From the NCBI RefSeq assembly GCF_000787575.1, contig NW_012236508.1:236443-300442 (forward strand): a stretch of 64,000 bases of DNA. The letters are read 5' to 3'. This DNA comes from Acytostelium subglobosum LB1. Taxonomy: Eukaryota; Evosea; Eumycetozoa; Acytosteliales; Acytosteliaceae. The notes below the pieces were generated by a model, which was given only the letters and a program-made list of their open reading frames with translations, was not told where the DNA came from and did not search any database. Both the position numbers and the translations under genes were made by a program. How positions within the stretch are numbered: the first letter of the stretch is position 1; each line of letters begins with the position of its first letter. This document shows, one piece after another, positions 57,808-64,000 of the stretch.

Positions 57808-57920
57808 TGTACAAGTATATATGTATCTATGTTTGATTGAATGAATGAATGGCCAGAGCCCTCAAAATCCCTAATTCGCACAATTCTTCCTCCTACAACT
57901 TTATATTTATGGATTCAGTG

Positions 57921-58008
57921 TATCGTATTTGATCATCGATACTGATGTGTCCCTTGTCTAAGAGATTCGTGAGAACTACCTTTTTACGGTGCTCAAGGTT
58001 GATTAAGA
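57921..58008 (-). pseudogene. B-half relic of the A-B family
   Basis: The minus strand encodes LINLEHRKKVVLTNLLDKGH followed by ISIDDQ, matching LINLEHCNASVLEHLFDKRY-ISIDD in the complete copy at about 49275. No longer flanking frame remains. Together with the A relic near 59.0 kb it marks a former A-B gene on the minus strand. Confidence 0.75.
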
Positions 58009-58060
58009 TGTGGATACTCGACTACTATCCAACTTTGTGGCCTTTCGAGGGTACCTTGTC

Positions 58061-58191
58061 ATTGGAGACACATAATCACTCATTCTTCACTTCTACACCT
58101 TCAAACAAATAGTTATGACAGGATATCATTGGAGACACATAATCACTCATTCATTCTTCACCTCTACACCTTCAAACAAATAGTTATGACA
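58061..58191. repeat. Tandem direct repeat, about 62 bp, two copies
   Basis: Copies at 58061-58120 and 58128-58191 run from ATTGGAGACACATAATCACT to AGTTATGACA and differ mainly by a 4-bp CATT duplication. The second copy ends in the ATG of the retropepsin-like frame. Confidence 0.85.
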
Positions 58192-58860
58192 AGAACAGGC
58201 GAATTAATATTATCAAACGGTATCTCTTATCAAATACCAGCAAGGATTGATGGAGTTCAGACAACCCAGACTTTGACCTTTACACTTGATACTGGTGCAT
58301 CTTACACGTAAGATGAAGCGTTCATCATGTTCTCTCGAATGTCTTACTGATATTATTTATTGTATCAGACAAATTTCGGAAGAATGTGCACACAGACTTG
58401 GATTGCTTGGACACCCTACATTATTTGGTAGAACACGCATAGCAAATGGTGCAGAGGCCAAGTTCTACCTCTCCGGGCAAGGATCTCAGTTCTAGGTGTA
58501 GAGTTGACAACAGTCGTCAAGGTGGCTCCTGGTGTGCCCTCCTTATTAGGACTAGAGACAATGCTCCTACTAAATCTACATCCAGATTTCTTACATGGAT
58601 CATTCACCATTGATGACCACCCTGTTGACCTTCCGCACCTACCACCGCCTTTGCCAGTTGGAGCCGGTTTTCGTGTTCGTTGGGAGGATTGCCTTTCATC
58701 ACTTGGCCTCAACGAGAGTGATCTTGTCCCTGTTCGTCAACTACCATCATTGACGTCCCATCAGTCTATTGGTGACTCTCAAGCTGCTATAGATCTTGGT
58801 ATCACATTCAACCATTTCACTATCAACACTCTATCTCATCCCACTGGACTGTATTTGTAA
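58186..58860 (+). mobile_element. Retropepsin-bearing fossil (LTR-element kin or domesticated protease)
   Basis: The region encodes an aspartic-protease-like segment with the active-site motif DTGAS preceded by a hydrophobic strand (LTFTLDTGAS), and further downstream VVKVAPGVPSLLGLE, which resembles the second half of retropepsins (…ILG.). It is spread over more than one reading frame and looks interrupted about once. No long terminal repeats, integrase or reverse transcriptase are seen nearby, so it is a solo protease piece of an LTR-type element or a host retropepsin-like gene. It sits between the B and A relics of an A-B gene, so it probably inserted there after, or as part of, its decay. 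The open frames are still fairly long, which suggests moderate age. Confidence 0.55.
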
Positions 58861-58989
58861 ATATTATCTCAACCATCAGTCTTGAAAGAAATCAAATAAA
58901 TATTATCTCTGCAGACCAAATTGCAATTAATAAGTTGTAATTGTACAGAGGCACGATCTTCTCATTATTCAATGGTGTAAAGTTGTGAT

Positions 58990-59150
58990 GCTGTTGATGT
59001 TGTAGTAGAAGACGAACAAACTGTTCATTCCAGTGTCAATGGCCAAGGCGAGATCTGAGTGAGACTGGGCAGATTGCGAATTGGTGTGATGGCTAGGTAG
59101 TGCTAGAGTATCTCCAAGTTGCCTTGTCTACACAAGTTGCAAACTGGCGA
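58990..59150 (-). pseudogene. A-half relic of the A-B family
   Basis: The minus strand resembles the conserved A-half segment around residues 145-200 (LP..TLNRLA..VDSGNEQFVRLM type), comparable with 20930-21070 and 57240-57430. It is short and broken. It lies upstream, in transcription sense, of the B relic at 57921, with the retropepsin fossil in between. Confidence 0.65.
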
Positions 59151-59223
59151 GGGACCCTATCTGGATTGTTAGTTGAATGAAAGAAATGATTGTTATTTAC
59201 AAGGACATGTTGGGTTGCTGACC

Positions 59224-60744
59224 CTATTGTGGAGTCTGCTTGATATCCATCTTTAACAAAGACCTGATGGCTGTGGAATGGGATAGATACGACATCAGTC
59301 AGTCAGTTAGTAAGAACGAAGTGCAATGAGTGAATGATAAATGTACATACGCGATCTGCAAATTGGACACTTGATTGACACTGTCCTCATGGTCTCGGCA
59401 CACTTGGAACAAAGACAGAAGTGGCGGCAAGGGATAGCCAACACATCCTTTGGCTCAACCAAACAAATAACACATTCTCGGTTATCCTCAGAGTTCTCCA
59501 ATCCATAGATATCATGTATGATGTAGTTCTGATGATCAAGCTATCGTTTCCAAAGGTTTAAGATTGTACAATTAGTATCTATCTCTGTCGTTGACATGTT
59601 TGAAGTAATACTTACAACAATCTTTTGCTTCAATGGCTTGATGGCAAAGGTTTGGTCGTTGCAAGCTAGTAGAGTGAGGTAGGTGTACTGGCTTCGTACA
59701 ATCTCCTCATTAGACTGTTGTTGCTTCTCCAGAGATACTACTGTAGAGCCTGATGTTGTTGTCGTGGAGGTAGTCGTTGTCGATGTAGATGTAGGTGGAG
59801 GTAACTGTTCATTCTTCTCATCTGCTACATAGGAGTCTAATATACATTGTTTGATTGAATAAGTGAGTGAGTGAGCGAATGATTGATTGAGTTGATTGAT
59901 TGAATGATGCTACTTACTTGTCTTTATAGTTACAATGACGGGATATTGTACCCTATCGATGTTACACTTGGTCAGATCGACTTGTGTAAAGTTAGAGAGG
60001 TTAATATACTCTGAAGGTGATAATGAGAACTGTTGATTCAATCCATCTTGGAAGTAGAATGGTCCAAGTCTCAACTGTGATGAGATACTATATTATCAAT
60101 GAATAAATGAACGATGTCAGTTATGAATGAGTATAGAGAGACGGGATGAAGATGGCTTACTTGTTGAGTGTATCTGTTCCAACGATGTGTACGTCTATTA
60201 CACAAGGCTCTTCAGTGTCGAACTTGAACTTGATGTTGTAGGTACCCTCTACATTGTTTGTCTTATTGTCATCCTTATCCAATGTTATTGTTGTTGTCGA
60301 TGTTGATGTAGTAGTTGTAGTTGAAGTACTAGTTGACTCTGAGCCAGAACCAGAACCAGAACCAGATGATGCTCCACTTATATCAATAACTACATTGCCA
60401 TTACTATCACCATTACTATCACTGACCTCTTGTATTGGATAGTTATCTGCTACGACGTTTGTTGTTGTTGAGATTGGTTTGACGTCAATACGCTCAAAGA
60501 CAACAGTGTCACGATGTAGATTGACACGACTGGATACATTCTTTGCAGCATATACCTGTGGCAGTATAGATGCCAACGGTGACATTTGCATTGAACTTGG
60601 TGATCCTCCGCCTCCAACATCATTATTGTTATTCGGATTGTCCACTGCTCCACCATTTGGATCAGCAACCTGTTCCTGTTGTTCCTCTGACAATCTAGGA
60701 TATATTCCATTCTCCCATCTAGATCCACTTAATGCTGCACCCAT
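59224..60744 (-). CDS. MGRN1/RNF157-type RING E3 ubiquitin ligase
   Basis: Five exons keep frame: 60744-60161, 60087-59918, 59836-59616, 59540-59351, 59270-59224, giving 403 residues. MGAALSG at the N-terminus is a likely N-myristoylation site. A Gly/Ser/Thr-rich linker (GSGSGSGSES, TSTSTTTTT) interrupts a beta-rich domain typical of MGRN1-like ligases (YNIKFKFDTEEPCVIDVHIV; RLGPFYFQDGLNQQFSLSPS). The C3HC4 RING is ECVICLVEPKDVLAIPCRHF, then CLCSKCAETMR and CPICRSPIRSLLKM. The last exon is only 47 nt but supplies the conserved end of the RING; without it the frame would end in an unlikely read-through. Known MGRN1 relatives ubiquitinate membrane-trafficking targets such as TSG101. The substrate here is unknown. 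Confidence 0.9.
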
Positions 60745-60977
60745 ACTTTATGTATCTAAGTAAGTAAGTAATAATACTATAATATCTGTTTATGTGTATG
60801 TATGTGTACAAGTAATAATAAAACAATCAATCTTTGACTTCCCCAATTTATGTAACCTTCGTTTGTTTGCTTTCTCCTCAAGGTGGGGTGGCGAATGCGT
60901 GGGGGAGTCATGGTCGCGAACCAACTTCCATGTCGTCTCATGACATGAGAGGCCAAGACACTGTGCCCCTGGGCCAA

Positions 60978-61829
60978 TCAATCTTGAAGTATACATGCAC
61001 AAACAATATCATCAGATTGTGTGAATGCTTGTGATGATTGTATCCATTGGTCATCTTTGATTGAGTATCGCATTGATTGGGTTGTGAAATGGATAAAGAT
61101 AAGACTGTTGAACAATCGATCATTCAATACTGTGGAGTAGTAGGATGCCATTGATGATGGCGGTGTTGATAGATTGGTCAATCGTTTGGTCGACAAGTTA
61201 TATCTCTTGAATGTATGATCGTGCGAGTTGAGTACATAGACGTTGCCATCATGTCCATCAATGGCACATACGGACATTGAATTGAGCTTTAGATCTTTGA
61301 TGATTACAGATGTCTTCAATGTGTTTAGATTGAATGATAATACTTCTTGATATCTATTGCCAACACTGTCCATCTTGCCAACCACAATGATTGATTGAGT
61401 CGACTTGTTATAGGCTACACTAGGATTTGATAACTTATAAGGCAGAGTGCCAATATGTTTGAACTGTTGACATTCTATATCATAACAATCTACTCTATCA
61501 GAGTACCATTCCTTTATATTATCAATGCCTCCCATCAAGTAGATGTACTTGTCACCGTCATAACATGTTGACATTGATCTTCCACCAATCACTCCTACAA
61601 TGTCAGCAGTATACCATTGTCTATCAGCCAATGAGTAACGAGAGTATGTCAGTGGTGATGAACTACCTCCAAACATATATACATTTCCACGAGCATATAT
61701 AATTGATGTACCTGTACCAACATTATGAGAATGAATATCAATGATTGGCGTTGTTACCAACATTGATGTATTATCCAATGATTGAGTCCAGCACTCCTTA
61801 CGACCAAACAATAATACCTGTCCATCCAT
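60978..61829 (-). CDS. Short kelch-type protein
   Basis: A single open exon of 283 residues starting at ATG 61829 (MDGQVLLFGRKECW). It has kelch-like blades with repeated Gly-Gly pairs: SIIYARGNVYMFGG, STCYDGDKYIYLMGG, AYNKSTQSIIVVGK and AIDGHDGNVYVLNS. It ends in CACILQD, parallel to GACLIRD in the kelch gene at 13620. Compared with that gene it lacks the helical Gln-rich N-terminal region, so it is either a short family member or 5'-truncated. Kelch propellers mediate protein binding, often as ligase adaptors. It is divergent from the FNIP gene at 61957 across only 127 bp. Confidence 0.8.
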   Translation of the reverse strand: MDGQVLLFGRKECWTQSLDNTSMLVTTPIIDIHSHNVGTGTSIIYARGNVYMFGGSSSPLTYSRYSLADRQWYTADIVGVIGGRSMSTCYDGDKYIYLMGGIDNIKEWYSDRVDCYDIECQQFKHIGTLPYKLSNPSVAYNKSTQSIIVVGKMDSVGNRYQEVLSFNLNTLKTSVIIKDLKLNSMSVCAIDGHDGNVYVLNSHDHTFKRYNLSTKRLTNLSTPPSSMASYYSTVLNDRLFNSLIFIHFTTQSMRYSIKDDQWIQSSQAFTQSDDIVCACILQD

Positions 61830-61956
61830 GGATGTTATCTATCTCTTTGTTCAATGAGATGAACTTGCATGAATCATTCCAAATGGTCCCCCCTTTGGTT
61901 CAACTACATTCATTCAACTAATCAATCAAAGATACAGACAAAGAAAGAAAGAAAGA

Positions 61957-64000
61957 ATGATGGACTTCAAACAATTGAGTAACTCGGATATTGGATGTAT
62001 AGTTATATGGTTGGATAGAATTGATGTAGTTTGTTTGATCGTAACATGTAGAAGAATGTATGATGAAAGGAACAAATATGTACGATTCAACTATGATAAC
62101 TATAATCATCAATTGTATAAAGTACCATCAATGATTAGAGAGTTGATCAAACAACAGATAAACAATCATACAGTGGATATGATAACAGGAAAGATTGAGC
62201 TAAGACTCAGTACCGAACCTCAGACCTCAACATATATAACATACGCGCAGTTCTTGAGATCAATGTCATCATCATTGGATGTCGGTGCCGACAAAGATCA
62301 AGTGATGAAAGATGCAACAAGTCTGAGATACTACGAACGATCCAATAAGCCACTCGATCAAAGGATTGTTGTCCACACTGGTCTGGTCGAGATCAGGTTT
62401 GACTGCGACTACAATAGACCGATCGAGCCAGGCACCCTACCTCCATCACTCAAGCAACTTCATTTTGGCACGGCCTTTAATCAGATGATCCGGCCCGGTG
62501 TCCTACCAAATACTTTACAAACATTGTTGTTTAGCTCCAATTACAACCAACCTTTGACGGTTGGTGTGCTACCATTATCCCTGACATTCCTCATATTTGG
62601 TTCACAGTTCAATCAAGAACTGCTGCCAGGTGTTCTGCCTCCATCACTCAAGAAGCTGATCCTTGGCAGCCAGTTCAAACGGAATTTTTTGTGCGATGTG
62701 TTGCCTCACTCCATAACAAGTCTTTACATTGGGTCTATATTCGAACAGATTCGGATTGACGGCCCTTTGCCACAATCACTCACACTCCTAAGGCTGAGCG
62801 AGAGACTGTCCAATCAACTCACATCAGACTTACTACCGAGTGGCATTATCGAGCTTGAAGTACCATCAAACTCATTGTTGATGGCACCTGGATCGTTACC
62901 ATCAGGCCTAAAGACGATGAAGTTTGTTGGCTTACACCGCCAGCCATTGCCAATTGGTTTACTACCATCTACATTGACGTATCTACGTCTGGGACTGGAG
63001 TTCAATCAACCGATACCCATTGGTGCCCTGCCAGAAGGCCTCAAAACTCTCATCTTTCAATCAAAGTACAAGACTCACCTTGAGATAGGCACACTGCCAA
63101 ACTCAATCACCGATCTCAACCTCATGTACCAAGCGGTCATCCCGACACAGCTCATCCCAACGTCTATTATAACGCTGACAATCGGCGATACTATCTATCC
63201 CATTATATGCAATGGTATCGATGTCTCACTCCCACACTCATTGACATGTCTCACGCTTGGCAACCTTTACAATAATGATATCACCCCTGGACTGCTGCCT
63301 CCATCCCTCACCCAGCTCTACCTGGGATCTTCATTCAACAAACCAATCGAACCTGGTGTGTTGCCTGGATCGATCACCAATCTAACCCTGGCGTCCACCA
63401 CCTACACTCACCCCCTCTCATCATCCATCCTGCCAGAGATGCTACAGCACCTAACATTCTCAGTGGTTTGTGGCAAACCAGACAATCGCATCTTTGAGAT
63501 CCAGACTGATATGGTGAAGATCACCATCTCTTTCACTCGACACAATCAACCACGTTGTTTCTTCAGGACATACCAAGACAAGTACTTGCTACGTACATTG
63601 TTCGAATGGATAACGGAGGAGCAATCATTGGTATCATGGATGTTGTCCGATGGTACCAGGGATCAATGGATGAAGATGGTGACAAGTTGTCCAATCTATG
63701 ACATTTCAATGAAAGGTCTAATTGTATTGCCACACAACAAGCTGCCATTGAGGAGGTTGACTATACAATATGGCTATAACCCTACCACCCGGTTCCCCTT
63801 TCAAGCCAACAATCTAGTACAATGGCTAATGAATCACAAGTACGTTGACGAGTTAGGCTTCACAACCTTCTTTATAAAGGGTTGCCAACAAATGTCCATT
63901 CGCAAGATGAACAACACCATCTCGCCACTCTTTGTAATCAACAATCGATTGGAAGGTGGATACATCACTGTGGCCAAACTCGAGATGCTCCTCAAGGCCA
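61957..64000 (+). CDS. FNIP-repeat protein, 3' end beyond the window
   Basis: The frame from ATG 61957 (MMDFKQLSNSDIGCIVIW) is open to the window edge, 681 codons. The N-terminus is F-box-like (WLDRIDVVCLIVTCRRMYDE). From about residue 160 there are FNIP repeats, a leucine-rich-repeat-like unit common in dictyostelids: FNQMIRPGVLPNTLQTL, YNQPLTVGVLPLSLTFL, FNQELLPGVLPPSLKKL, FNQPIPIGALPEGLKTL and FNKPIEPGVLPGSITNL. About 12-13 repeats are recognisable up to about residue 500. A non-repeat C-terminal domain follows. FNIP proteins form very large families in Dictyostelium, mostly of unknown function; an F-box-like start suggests ubiquitin ligase receptors. The end of the gene is not in the window. 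Confidence 0.9.
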   Translation, partial: MMDFKQLSNSDIGCIVIWLDRIDVVCLIVTCRRMYDERNKYVRFNYDNYNHQLYKVPSMIRELIKQQINNHTVDMITGKIELRLSTEPQTSTYITYAQFLRSMSSSLDVGADKDQVMKDATSLRYYERSNKPLDQRIVVHTGLVEIRFDCDYNRPIEPGTLPPSLKQLHFGTAFNQMIRPGVLPNTLQTLLFSSNYNQPLTVGVLPLSLTFLIFGSQFNQELLPGVLPPSLKKLILGSQFKRNFLCDVLPHSITSLYIGSIFEQIRIDGPLPQSLTLLRLSERLSNQLTSDLLPSGIIELEVPSNSLLMAPGSLPSGLKTMKFVGLHRQPLPIGLLPSTLTYLRLGLEFNQPIPIGALPEGLKTLIFQSKYKTHLEIGTLPNSITDLNLMYQAVIPTQLIPTSIITLTIGDTIYPIICNGIDVSLPHSLTCLTLGNLYNNDITPGLLPPSLTQLYLGSSFNKPIEPGVLPGSITNLTLASTTYTHPLSSSILPEMLQHLTFSVVCGKPDNRIFEIQTDMVKITISFTRHNQPRCFFRTYQDKYLLRTLFEWITEEQSLVSWMLSDGTRDQWMKMVTSCPIYDISMKGLIVLPHNKLPLRRLTIQYGYNPTTRFPFQANNLVQWLMNHKYVDELGFTTFFIKGCQQMSIRKMNNTISPLFVINNRLEGGYITVAKLEMLLKA

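Overview
The window looks like chromosomal DNA of a dictyostelid social amoeba (Amoebozoa), probably one with a higher GC content than Dictyostelium discoideum, such as an Acytostelium or Polysphondylium relative. The species is inferred. The evidence is FNIP repeats, a Roco kinase, an hssA/2C/7E-like small gene, asparagine- and serine-rich tracts, 60-80 nt GT-AG introns rich in AATC repeats on the sense strand, and LINE-like elements beside a tRNA gene. Gene density is high. One N at 30748 shows that this is a draft assembly.

Layout: a Golgi-type GH38 alpha-mannosidase with 11 exons (169-4218). A poly(A)-tailed, target-site-flanked retro-inserted element on the minus strand (4384-5720). A tRNA-Asn(GUU) gene (6082-6153, minus) with a truncated LINE remnant on its upstream side (6185-7075). 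Two small genes (7113-8068), a coiled-coil protein with a Csm1/Pcs1-like C-terminus (9201-11123), a LIM protein with Pro/Ala-rich repeats (11831-13422) and a frameshifted kelch-type gene (13620-15083). The central and right parts hold two GH18 chitobiase-like genes, two F-box/LRR-type genes, a giant Roco protein with a degenerate Roc domain, GLE1, a MGRN1-type RING ligase, a second kelch gene and a FNIP-repeat gene that runs off the right edge.

The most distinctive content is a dispersed gene family, here called A-B. Each full member encodes about 1,290-1,420 residues in two exons. The two exons encode homologous halves: A begins with a motif like SIHxVFHN..LCRLIF.H..DIHR, and B with AVHSVFGDRKLGMLIMEHVGLVHKSLG-type sequence. 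Each half starts with an F-box-like segment and continues as degenerate ankyrin-like helical repeats. Read naively, the halves look like pairs of separate genes, but three of four B frames have no ATG at the homologous position. A conserved phase-2 intron of about 65-80 nt joins A to B in every paired locus. Complete members lie at 17161-21493, 40110-44052 and 45544-49680. A half-gene (A only) lies at 51235-53349. Broken or chimeric copies lie at 15135-17069 and 53498-57807, and relics at 44.2 kb and 57.9-59.15 kb, the last interrupted by a retropepsin-bearing fossil. This is an actively duplicating, deleting and recombining family.

Functionally, several neighbours suggest a ubiquitin or protein-interaction theme (F-box/LRR, F-box-like/ankyrin-like, kelch, FNIP, RING). 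That link is inferred from family membership only.
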